In this document: piece by piece, positions 1 to 7,999 of the stretch | Layout of the letters: each line of letters begins with the position of its first letter | Position numbering within the stretch: position 1 is the stretch's first letter | From: Paracoccaceae bacterium | GTDB taxonomy: Bacteria; Pseudomonadota; Alphaproteobacteria; Rhodobacterales; Rhodobacteraceae | Reading direction: 5' to 3' | Assembly (NCBI GenBank): GCA_022824005.1 | Contig: JAJEBG010000010.1 | Span: forward strand, 1-54,383 | DNA length: 54,383 nucleotides | Notes under the pieces: model-generated | The model's input: only the letters and a program-made list of their open reading frames with translations | Told to the model about the DNA's origin: nothing | Databases searched by the model: none | Position numbers and translations under genes: made by a program

Positions 1-548
1 GTGGAGAAGATAAGGGTCGCAAGCGCGACCTGCGGGAGCATTTCAACAAGCTGGTGAAGGGACAGACGCGGGATGAGTTGCTCAACCGGATCGCGGCGCT
101 GAATGGCACAGAAACCGCGCTGATGTTCTTCGACCTTTTGGGGCTGCTGCGGGAGCGGATCAGACGGGGCGACGACTATATCGAGGCCGCGCATCCGCGT
201 GTCATCCTGGGTGTGGAGCACGTCGAGAAGACGACGATCCCGGAGTTGCTGCGCGAGCCTGCGAAGATGCGGATGCTCAAAGGGATGCTGGCCAACCTGA
301 ACAATGACATCTGGCTCGCGCGAAGCGCGACCTGTCCCGATGCACTGCTGCGTCATGAACGCGGCTATCCGCCGGAGATGGGCGAGATCGCATGCTTCAT
401 CGATAAGGCGCTCGGGCTCAGGGCGCACGCGGTCAAGATCGGTGCCGCAAAGTGGGCCGATGATGCGATAGTGTCAACCGCGTCAAAGCCTGCGGTTGAC
501 ACAACGCGAGAACGCCCACTCAAGTCATCCATACAGGTTGACATATAG
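1..548 (+). CDS. Unidentified protein, 5'-truncated by the window edge
   Basis: The frame is open from base 3 to a stop at 548, so the gene begins before the window; at least 181 residues are visible. The protein looks soluble, mostly helical and charged, with no signal peptide or membrane segment. I do not recognise a domain. The last ~30 codons run through an 11-bp inverted repeat at 471-502, and their composition differs from the rest, so the native end may be shifted. It lies just upstream of the AAA+ ATPase gene on the same strand but is separated from it by that gene's own promoter. Its GC-rich composition fits an acquired island. Confidence 0.5.
   Translation, partial: GEDKGRKRDLREHFNKLVKGQTRDELLNRIAALNGTETALMFFDLLGLLRERIRRGDDYIEAAHPRVILGVEHVEKTTIPELLREPAKMRMLKGMLANLNNDIWLARSATCPDALLRHERGYPPEMGEIACFIDKALGLRAHAVKIGAAKWADDAIVSTASKPAVDTTRERPLKSSIQVDI
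471..502. repeat. Perfect 11-bp inverted repeat
   Basis: GTGTCAACCGC at 471-481 is mirrored by GCGGTTGACAC at 492-502 with a 10-base loop. It overlaps the 3' end of the first gene. The right arm contains TTGACA, the first of three such hexamers before the ATPase gene (the others near 535 and at 559). It could be an operator or a hairpin limiting read-through; nothing in the sequence decides between these. Confidence 0.55.
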
Positions 549-558
549 CATTATTTGG

Positions 559-587
559 TTGACATACGCGCAAAAAGCGCGTAGGAT
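559..587 (+). promoter_or_regulatory. Near-consensus sigma-70 promoter with palindromic spacer
   Basis: TTGACA at 559-564, a 17-base spacer, and TAGGAT at 582-587. The spacer contains a perfect 6-bp hairpin (ACGCGC at 566-571, GCGCGT at 577-582) that touches the -10 box, a usual place for a repressor site. The -10 box ends seven bases before the ATG of the ATPase gene at 595. Transcription would therefore start at or next to the start codon, predicting a leaderless or nearly leaderless mRNA. The C-terminal helix-turn-helix of the ATPase makes self-regulation plausible (inference). Confidence 0.6.
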
Positions 588-594
588 ACTATAC

Positions 595-1719
595 ATGGAC
601 GTTGACAAATCCCTCATTACCGACCTGATCGAAGCGGCTATGTCTGCGGACTACACCGCAGTGCGGCGCGTCGGCAACGCCATCGCCCGTCATCTCGCTT
701 CCCAGAACGACCAAGACGGTGCGAAAGCTATTCAGTCGATTCTGCGAAAGCGTGGCGTGCCCCTTCAGGCATCAGGATATGCAGAAGCATTACCCCGGGA
801 CGGTGCGTCACGGCTTCCGTTGATCGAAGAGGGGCAGTGGCCAACGACGCCAATCATGCTCAACGGAGAGCACGGCGCGACGATTTCTCAATTCATCGAC
901 GATGCAAAACACATCGAACTTCTGAGCGAGAAGGGCGTATCCGCTCGGCTTGGGTTGTTGCTTTATGGTCCACCTGGAACCGGGAAAAGCCTGCTCGCAG
1001 GGCATGTTGCCGCATCGCTCGGACGCCCTTTTTATACCGCGCGCCTTGACTCACTAATCTCCTCCCGCCTTGGCGAGACGGCCAAGAACATCCGGGGCGT
1101 GTTCGATTATGTTCCTGCGCAGAAGGCAGTGCTTTTCCTCGACGAGATGGATGCGATTGCTAAAGTCAGAGATGACCGCCATGAGTTGGGTGAGTTGAAG
1201 CGTGTCGTTAACACCGTGCTTCAAGGGTTGGATTCGCTGACCGACGATGTTGTCACCATCGCAGCAACCAATCACCCTCACCTTCTTGACCCCGCGATCT
1301 GGCGGCGTTTCCCATACAAGGCAGAAATCAGTCTGCCCGACCGCGACGTGCGTGAAAGCCTATGGCTGCATTTTCTTTACGAGGGCGAAGAGGCGTTTCG
1401 ATCTGAAGCTGCGTTGCTCGCAGAGGTTTCGGACGGACTTAACGGGGCTGACATTGAGAACATCGGCCTTGCAGCACGACGGCGCGCCATCCTTTCGGGG
1501 ACAGCGCCGACGCTTGCAAAAATCCTACTCGCTGTCTCGGGATCGAGATCGGGCAGTGCGCGCTTGATCAGCAACGATGATCTAGACGCTCAAGCCAAGA
1601 AAACCTTGAGTGGTTTTCTCAGCGATAAGGCCGGGATTAGCCAAGCTGAAATCGCCCGGACCGTCGGCGTTAGCCGTCAAATGGTGAACAAGTATTTGAA
1701 AGAGGTGAAGGATGTCTGA
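595..1719 (+). CDS. AAA+ family ATPase with C-terminal helix-turn-helix
   Basis: 374 residues. I chose the ATG at 595 because the frame upstream runs through the promoter. Residues 1-95 form a helical N-terminal region. The AAA+ core follows: Walker A GPPGTGKS at 125-132, Walker B LFLDEMD near 180-186, a sensor stretch TIAATN, and an arginine-finger-like WRRF near 236-239. Residues ~352-373 look like a helix-turn-helix (ISQAEIARTVGVSRQMVNKY). Its stop overlaps the start of the protease gene by 8 bases, so translation is coupled. ATPase/subtilase pairs like this are common in accessory bacterial DNA, where a role in conflict or defence is suspected; I know of no proven function for this one. 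Remodelling ATPase is the safe call. Confidence 0.85.
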   Translation: MDVDKSLITDLIEAAMSADYTAVRRVGNAIARHLASQNDQDGAKAIQSILRKRGVPLQASGYAEALPRDGASRLPLIEEGQWPTTPIMLNGEHGATISQFIDDAKHIELLSEKGVSARLGLLLYGPPGTGKSLLAGHVAASLGRPFYTARLDSLISSRLGETAKNIRGVFDYVPAQKAVLFLDEMDAIAKVRDDRHELGELKRVVNTVLQGLDSLTDDVVTIAATNHPHLLDPAIWRRFPYKAEISLPDRDVRESLWLHFLYEGEEAFRSEAALLAEVSDGLNGADIENIGLAARRRAILSGTAPTLAKILLAVSGSRSGSARLISNDDLDAQAKKTLSGFLSDKAGISQAEIARTVGVSRQMVNKYLKEVKDV

Positions 1720-3586
1720 CTCTCCGCGACGCCCCCTGCTGAATCCGGTTCTTCGGTTCAGGAAAGACCCGAAACCTAAGCGCGTGACTGGCGGCGGCAA
1801 GTCAACCGAAAGCATTGTTCGCAACCGCTTGGATGAACAGCGAAGGATATTGGCAAGAACCTTCCAGGCGATGGCGGAGACCGCTGCCAATCAACCAAGC
1901 TTCAGCGGTCAAGTTGTTGTTTATGCAACTATGTTCAAAGACTCGCTTGCACCGTCCTATACGCCCGGTGATCTTTTTAGTCCGATCCATGGCGCCCGCC
2001 TCATAACCCCGTATCGCATGGGTTACCTAGTCGAAGTTGAAGCTGATCAGTTGGTGAGGCTCGCGGCACAGATCAAGCGCACCACTCGGGTCAAGGAGTT
2101 AGTGGACATCTCGCGGGTGCGCAGCACGGGATTCTTCAGCGAAGAGAATGCGCGCGGCGGGCGCGAACTGAGCGCCTTGTGGGATGCTGCCCCTGAAACT
2201 GAAAATGGCCGTGCGTTCATCGCCTGGCTCATGCCACTGCGAAGCAGGGAAGCAGGAGAGCGTCTGATCCAGAAGGTGGCAGGATTGCGTAACCAGGCCA
2301 TCTCATCCCCACCACCGCTACTAGAAGGCATTCGCGAAGCGCTTGATAGTAGTGTTCCCGCCGTCGTGCGCCGGAGCTTGCAAGCCGCGGCGAGTGAAGG
2401 AGATCAAATCGCGTTGGCGATGCGCAACTACCGGCAGCGGAGGCACGCTCGTGCAACCGTAATTATTCCATCCCAAGCAACACTCGGACAACTCTTGGCC
2501 TCCGGCACCGTCTTCAGAATCGACCCCGTGAGCCCAATCACAAGCACGGCACACGGAGATGGGGCAGAGCCAAACTGCCCTTTGCCCGCCAATATGTCGG
2601 GGCTGCCGATAGTTGGCGTAGTGGACGGAGGACTGACGGCTAATTTATACAAATTGGCTGAAGCCTGGCGGGCACCTGCATTCGTCGCTGATGGTCATGC
2701 TGACACGAAGCACGGTAATCAAGTGACATCTCTGATCGTGCAAGGTCACGACTGGAACAAAAACCTGAAGCTCCCACCACTCTATTGCCAGGTTGGGACG
2801 GTGCAGGCTGTCCCAAAACATGGTTCGTCCGTCTTTGTCGATCTTCAGAATCTTGTTGCCTATCTCGACGGGCTGATGGGAGCGGCGACAAACACGCGGG
2901 TCTGGAATTTCTCACTGAACATCAAAGAAGATTGCCCTCTTGATGGAGTGCATTCGCTCTCGCATGACATCGCAATGTTGGCCCGCAAGCATGAAGTTCT
3001 GCCGATTATTTCAGTCGGGAATAAACCTGGCGGGCATATCCAACCGCCTGCCGATTGTGAAGCCGCGATCACGGTTGGTGGGCGACAGCATGATACCAAC
3101 GGGAATCCTGCCGGGGAGGGCGGTGTGAGCCTCAGCGGCCCAGGCCCCTCCTGTATGCTGAAGCCTGATCTGACCCATTTCTCGAAGGTGCGTGTGATCG
3201 GCGGGACTGTCGCGGAAGGGACGAGTTTTTCCACGGCGCTGACCTCTCCGGTGGCCGCGCATACGATGGCGCGTCTTCGTGATGCTTCGCCTGATCTGGT
3301 CAAAGCCCTTCTTCTGCACAATGCGGATCGGGATGCTTTTGATGCCAAGCTCGGCTTCGGAACACCCGCTGTCGATCCGCTGCCATGGGAATGTCGGCCT
3401 GGATTCGTCACGCTGCAATGGACAGAGCAGCTCCGTACTGGCGCGGCCTTTTATTGGGAGATTCCGATTCCTGCTTCGCTCCGTAAGACAGGTAAACTGA
3501 AGGGGGCGGGAGCACTCACCGCCATCCTTAACCCTCATCCGATGGTCTCTGAGATCGCATGGGCAAAACCATCTTCCGGTCAGTGA
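1712..3586 (+). CDS. S8 (subtilisin-like) serine protease, probably 3'-truncated
   Basis: 624 residues. After a ~295-residue N-terminal region, the S8 domain shows the full triad: Asp305 in VGVVDGG, His334 in KHGNQVTS, and Ser505 in EGTSFSTA, with Asn437 in the oxyanion position. There is no signal peptide, so it should act in the cytoplasm with the ATPase, whose gene overlaps it by 8 bases. The C-terminus stops inside what reads like a beta-sandwich strand (around LNPHPMVSEI) and ends in a short tail without domain character. Composition changes right after the stop, where the RiPP locus begins on the other strand. I infer a deletion or recombination junction near 3560-3600 that removed the native C-terminal region. 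The catalytic residues survive. Confidence 0.85.
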   Translation: MSDSPRRPLLNPVLRFRKDPKPKRVTGGGKSTESIVRNRLDEQRRILARTFQAMAETAANQPSFSGQVVVYATMFKDSLAPSYTPGDLFSPIHGARLITPYRMGYLVEVEADQLVRLAAQIKRTTRVKELVDISRVRSTGFFSEENARGGRELSALWDAAPETENGRAFIAWLMPLRSREAGERLIQKVAGLRNQAISSPPPLLEGIREALDSSVPAVVRRSLQAAASEGDQIALAMRNYRQRRHARATVIIPSQATLGQLLASGTVFRIDPVSPITSTAHGDGAEPNCPLPANMSGLPIVGVVDGGLTANLYKLAEAWRAPAFVADGHADTKHGNQVTSLIVQGHDWNKNLKLPPLYCQVGTVQAVPKHGSSVFVDLQNLVAYLDGLMGAATNTRVWNFSLNIKEDCPLDGVHSLSHDIAMLARKHEVLPIISVGNKPGGHIQPPADCEAAITVGGRQHDTNGNPAGEGGVSLSGPGPSCMLKPDLTHFSKVRVIGGTVAEGTSFSTALTSPVAAHTMARLRDASPDLVKALLLHNADRDAFDAKLGFGTPAVDPLPWECRPGFVTLQWTEQLRTGAAFYWEIPIPASLRKTGKLKGAGALTAILNPHPMVSEIAWAKPSSGQ

Positions 3587-3613
3587 AGTTCCGCCTAATC
3601 AAAATGAGCGAAT

Positions 3614-4975
3614 TCAGCAGGCCACCTGATTCTGTGATGAGGTTGTATAGATTTCTAGAACCCGAGTCAGACACTCCAAGGCCTCAATACAAAACGCGGT
3701 TGTCATCGCTTCAGAAGCATGACCAATTTGGCCAACCGATCCCCACATCAATTTCTGATCACCAAAAGCCAACAATTCAGGCCAAGCACCATCCTCAAAC
3801 TGGTGACGCAACAAATTCTCAGTTTGACACGCGATGTCATCCAACCCCTCAAGTTCACCGATGGCGGCAAGAGCTGACACAGCTTGCGCCGTCTGCAGGA
3901 CATGATCAAAATGACCATACTCATCGCGGGAAGTTTTGATGATTTGGGCCAATGGCGAAATTAAATGATCAAGGACGGGTCCGACGAGGGCAATGGCTCG
4001 GGCGACGGAATAGCAAACCGCTACAGTATCTGGATACCATTTGGACGAATCTGCGATTTTGCCATTCGTCAAAATCTTCTCAAGCCAAGCTTGTGCGGGC
4101 CGAGTTTCAGGACAATCACCTAGCAAGGCAATGACATTGGCATTCACCACCGGGTCGGCTTCTATACGAAATTTGGCCGTGACATCGGGCTCCCCTAGAG
4201 CCAGTAGCCACGTCAAAAATCGGCCATTTTCATCTCGGTTGGAAAGAATTCTGGGAACATTGCCACCGAACCGAATCCATGGGTGATCAGCAATGACCAA
4301 CGAGCAGGTAGTGGTAGAGTCCAAGTCTTGCGGAAGATGTCGATAATATCTCCACAAGCCAGGATATTCCATTAACTCCACAATATAGTCTTGGGTGCGC
4401 GCACAAATGTCTTGTGCCAAGGGTTCCCCGCTACCTCGAAGAGCCAAATGGCAATAAGCGGACACGAACGCAGGACGTTCATAATGCCGAGGAATTTTGT
4501 CATCGGCGATATTGTAGCGAATGCACGGCCACGCCCCCCGATCGTCAATGGCGAAGTTGAGAAAATCAAGCCCTTTGCGGATAGCGGATCTAGCCAAAGG
4601 CAAAAGCTCTGTTGGACGGCGAATTTTCTCGCTGCCGTGATTCAAGAACTCTGTCGTAAAAGGACGCCGAGGCGGCGCGGGATCGTGCATCGTTCGCTTG
4701 AGAAAGGAAAGTGACGCGGCCCCTGTTCGAGCCGCCTCGCGCTCTTCTTCAGAAATGGGACTCGCGGGTGGAATCACCAGATGCGAGTGATATTTATCAC
4801 TCTCGTGAACTTCAATGGAATGACCGTCAGGTATGTCGATACCGAATTCGGCGTTGATCTCTCTCTTGGCATCAGCAAGTAATCGGGCCCGGAAACCAGG
4901 GTCGCGTTCCGATCTCTCCATGACTTTTCGCATCACTCCGCGCGAATTTTTCAAGAATGAATGTGGTGGTCGCAT
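3614..4975 (-). CDS. NHLP-leader protein fused to squalene-cyclase-like alpha/alpha toroid
   Basis: 453 residues. Residues ~15-87 match the nitrile-hydratase-leader-peptide type: DPGFRARLLADAK, an acidic IDIPDG stretch, VHESD, LVIPP, and ISEEEREAARTGA. The precursor at 14,771 has the same order, including an identical VHESD and ISEEQLEAVSAGL at its end. From ~residue 120 the protein resembles prenyltransferase/squalene-cyclase repeat proteins: repeated GLDFL..GAWP and DGAWPELL units, and DLDSTT at 217-222, similar to the DxDD(T) acid motif of class II terpene cyclases but with Ser at the last acidic position. It is the last gene after the two ABC exporters, 72 bases downstream. A leader on an enzyme could recruit it to the modification or export machinery, or make it a transport substrate. 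Its reaction is unknown. Confidence 0.7.
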   Translation of the reverse strand: MRPPHSFLKNSRGVMRKVMERSERDPGFRARLLADAKREINAEFGIDIPDGHSIEVHESDKYHSHLVIPPASPISEEEREAARTGAASLSFLKRTMHDPAPPRRPFTTEFLNHGSEKIRRPTELLPLARSAIRKGLDFLNFAIDDRGAWPCIRYNIADDKIPRHYERPAFVSAYCHLALRGSGEPLAQDICARTQDYIVELMEYPGLWRYYRHLPQDLDSTTTCSLVIADHPWIRFGGNVPRILSNRDENGRFLTWLLALGEPDVTAKFRIEADPVVNANVIALLGDCPETRPAQAWLEKILTNGKIADSSKWYPDTVAVCYSVARAIALVGPVLDHLISPLAQIIKTSRDEYGHFDHVLQTAQAVSALAAIGELEGLDDIACQTENLLRHQFEDGAWPELLAFGDQKLMWGSVGQIGHASEAMTTAFCIEALECLTRVLEIYTTSSQNQVAC

Positions 4976-5047
4976 AGCCGTGAACCCAAATTTAGTTTCG
5001 CCAAAAACATGGCCGTGGGGGACCCACCTTGACGAGTTCCCACGGTT

Positions 5048-7999
5048 TCATACAATTTGCCTTTGAATCAGACGTTTGAACAGCCCCTCTTCTGCCGCCA
5101 ACTCTCCATAACTTCCCACTTGGACCACACGCCCCCCTTGCAAGACGTAAATTCGATCCGCTTTTTCAAGTGTGGATAGCCGATGGGCGATAACAACACG
5201 TGTCGCCACCAGCATCATCAAATTTTTCATGAACTCGGCTTGGTTGGCATTGTCGAGCCAGTTTGTAGCTTCATCAAGCAGAATAATTCGAGGATTCCCG
5301 AGTAAAGCTCTCGCAATGCTTATGCGTTGACTTTCACCACCCGACAGCACGGATTCACTTGATCCGACAGGTGTCATCATGCCCATTGGCATGGCTTTAA
5401 TCTGACTCTCAATTCCTGACAGACGTGTAGATTTCCACACATCCTCATTTGAGGCCATAACTCGATGCATGACGACATTATCCCAAATATCTTGTGGATG
5501 GAGGCGAATTGATTGTGGAACGGCGCCAATCATCCGCCGAACCTGTTTCAAATTAAGGTTCTGAAGGTCACGTCCATCATAGAGAACTGCGCCCGACGTG
5601 GGACGGTTTAAGCCGAGCCCGAGACGAAACAATGTGCTCTTGCCGGCTCCAGACTCACCTGCGATCGCCACAAATTCACCAGACTGGGCTTGAATGGTGA
5701 CATCATCCAAGATCAATGGTCCGTCGGCATCATAACGGAACGAGACTTTATCAAACAATAAATGCCCGCCCAAAAAGTCGATGGACTCTCCCTGATCTTC
5801 AATTTCTGGTTTTGCCGATATCACCGGTTTTAATTGCCTAAAGGCTGGCAACGACGAGGCGATGTCTCCACAGGAGAAGGAAAACCGAGACAACGCGGAT
5901 TGAAAGGACCAGAAGATGGCGAACACGATCAGAAATTGCGTCAGTGATTCGATTGATTCACCGCCCGTATTGACCCACGCCAAGAAAAAGAGACCGACAG
6001 CAAAGAATGGCAGGGCGGATGCGAAAGCGTGAGAATGGCTTTGACGCCGACCCATTTCAATTTCAGCTAATTTTTGATCACGATAATGCTGTGACCAAAC
6101 GGCGTATGCCGACCCTTCGGCCAACTCAACCCTCAATTTGGTTATTCCACTGATAATTTGAAACAATCGGCTCGTGACCGATCGGGAGGCATAAATCAGG
6201 CGGATTTGAGGCGAGATTAATCGATAACCCAGGAGAATGGTGATCATCAACGCGGCGAAACTGAAGAGGAGAGAAATCAATCCTAGAGTGAGATCGTAGA
6301 AGAGCGTGAGGACCAAGGGAGGGATCAAGAACATGACCAATAAGACACTGTTGGCAATCACCCCTTCGGCCCCTTCCCTCATCTTATGAAAAACCATGCT
6401 CGACATAGCTAGATCGCCAATTGATTGATCAGGTAAATGACTTTCGGGAATTCTCAATATTCGATCCCATAGAGAGGCTTCAGCTCGCGCCAAGGCGCGA
6501 GACGAGAGGCGCGTCAACGCTTTGGACTGAAGGAGGTTTAGCAAACCGCCGACCAAACCGAAGAGAGACAGAGTCCCAACGAGGACGTAGAGACTCAACA
6601 TGTCTCCGCCTGAAGCCAATTTTTGAACAATAAATCCGAGGGCCAGGGCACAAACAACGGTCATCACTCCCTTCAAAACACCTGAGACGACAAGCCTTAA
6701 AATGGCCCCCGATGAACCTTTGAGCGCTATTCTCAACATGTCGCCAGGTTGCGCATCGTTGGGGGGCAAAGGAGGATAAAACATCCACGCCTTTTCATGC
6801 AACATCTGGGCATGTTTTTGATCAAGAGAGATCGATTTTGGTTGCCGTGGATCAACGATCTTATAGCCACCGAACAGCCTTGGCAGTAAAGCCACTGGAT
6901 GCCCACTCTCGCTATGATAAGCCAACAATGCCCCGGCATCCTCGCGCCACCATTTGTCGGCGTGAACCAATGTCATCTGACGACTGCGAATACCGGACGA
7001 ATCCAGAATTTCAGTTAATTTTAGGGGTGCTTGCGAGGTCCCTAACCGTTTCGGAACTTTGAATTCGATGCCTTCTTTTTGACCAATTGAATGAAGCACA
7101 TCCATCAGGTTTTTATTGTGATCGGCTTCTGATGTTCGGTCTCTCAGGCCATATAAATTGAACAAATCTCGCCGCGCATTCTTCTCTACAATTCTGCGAC
7201 TCGATGATCGGGCTCTCTCCAAATTGGCTGCATCGACCAACGCCAGACTCCGGTTAATTCGCTCCATGTCAATGACCAAATGGTGGAAGTCATTTAATGC
7301 TGAAAGAATGTCACGACGATGAATCATCGACTCGGTGGAGCGACAACTCAATGATACCTTGGAGAAAATGCTCAACCAACTGGTTCGGGTTAGTGGAATC
7401 CACGAACTTTCCCGCTGCGCTGATTTGTTACTTTCAGCCTCATCCACAACATCCATAAACAGGCTTTCGGTCGGCGGTAACGAGGGCACCCAGACCACCC
7501 CCCGTCGCGTCGAAAGGGTGCACGGGTCAAAATCTGACTCCATCTCTGGTTCTGCCAAAGCCGTCGGTCGCGGTGGAAAGTCAACAAATCTGGACAAGGC
7601 ATTGGTGATTTGACTGATCCAAGAATCAATCGTCGCCGCTAATTCTTCAGGTTGAATATCTTCAAGCCTTTCGATGGGCATTCTTTTGAGGAAAGTCCCC
7701 GGCATGCCTTTAGAGATGACATTGAATTGAGACTGGTCTTTCTTCTCGTCCGCCTCTTTAACAGCCACAGGGAGGAGAATTTGGCCGCTATCTCGGCGCA
7801 TTAATTGTTGCCTCTTGGACTGCTCAACGCCGTCAATAAGTTCAACAAGGAAGACGTTGACACTGCCCGATACGACGACCCAGAAAGTATTCGGATCGTC
7901 GAGCCTCACCGGAGAATTGCCGGCACATGGTATCATTTTACCAAACTCGGCAATGAGTTCGGGAATAGAAAAGAGTTTCGGCTCGGTTTCTGGCATCAC
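5048..7999 (-). CDS. NHLM-type bacteriocin ABC transporter, permease/ATP-binding
   Basis: 983 residues. A long soluble N-terminal region (~1-440) lacks peptidase residues. It is followed by a transmembrane region (~440-720) and a nucleotide-binding domain: Walker A GESGAGKS at 781-788, signature LSGGESQRISIARALL, Walker B IILLDEAT, and an H-loop in VVIAHRLSTLEKADRI. This layout is that of the second ABC protein of NHLM natural-product export systems. Its start overlaps the stop of the C39 exporter by 4 bases (7996-7999), so the two are translationally coupled and probably work as a pair in the inner membrane. An unusually large soluble part is normal for this family. Confidence 0.88.
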   Translation of the reverse strand: MMPETEPKLFSIPELIAEFGKMIPCAGNSPVRLDDPNTFWVVVSGSVNVFLVELIDGVEQSKRQQLMRRDSGQILLPVAVKEADEKKDQSQFNVISKGMPGTFLKRMPIERLEDIQPEELAATIDSWISQITNALSRFVDFPPRPTALAEPEMESDFDPCTLSTRRGVVWVPSLPPTESLFMDVVDEAESNKSAQRESSWIPLTRTSWLSIFSKVSLSCRSTESMIHRRDILSALNDFHHLVIDMERINRSLALVDAANLERARSSSRRIVEKNARRDLFNLYGLRDRTSEADHNKNLMDVLHSIGQKEGIEFKVPKRLGTSQAPLKLTEILDSSGIRSRQMTLVHADKWWREDAGALLAYHSESGHPVALLPRLFGGYKIVDPRQPKSISLDQKHAQMLHEKAWMFYPPLPPNDAQPGDMLRIALKGSSGAILRLVVSGVLKGVMTVVCALALGFIVQKLASGGDMLSLYVLVGTLSLFGLVGGLLNLLQSKALTRLSSRALARAEASLWDRILRIPESHLPDQSIGDLAMSSMVFHKMREGAEGVIANSVLLVMFLIPPLVLTLFYDLTLGLISLLFSFAALMITILLGYRLISPQIRLIYASRSVTSRLFQIISGITKLRVELAEGSAYAVWSQHYRDQKLAEIEMGRRQSHSHAFASALPFFAVGLFFLAWVNTGGESIESLTQFLIVFAIFWSFQSALSRFSFSCGDIASSLPAFRQLKPVISAKPEIEDQGESIDFLGGHLLFDKVSFRYDADGPLILDDVTIQAQSGEFVAIAGESGAGKSTLFRLGLGLNRPTSGAVLYDGRDLQNLNLKQVRRMIGAVPQSIRLHPQDIWDNVVMHRVMASNEDVWKSTRLSGIESQIKAMPMGMMTPVGSSESVLSGGESQRISIARALLGNPRIILLDEATNWLDNANQAEFMKNLMMLVATRVVIAHRLSTLEKADRIYVLQGGRVVQVGSYGELAAEEGLFKRLIQRQIV

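Noticed and set aside
2860-3538. Two minus-strand frames of 183 and 175 residues
   Set aside because: Antisense shadows of the protease domain, which contains the catalytic Ser on the other strand.
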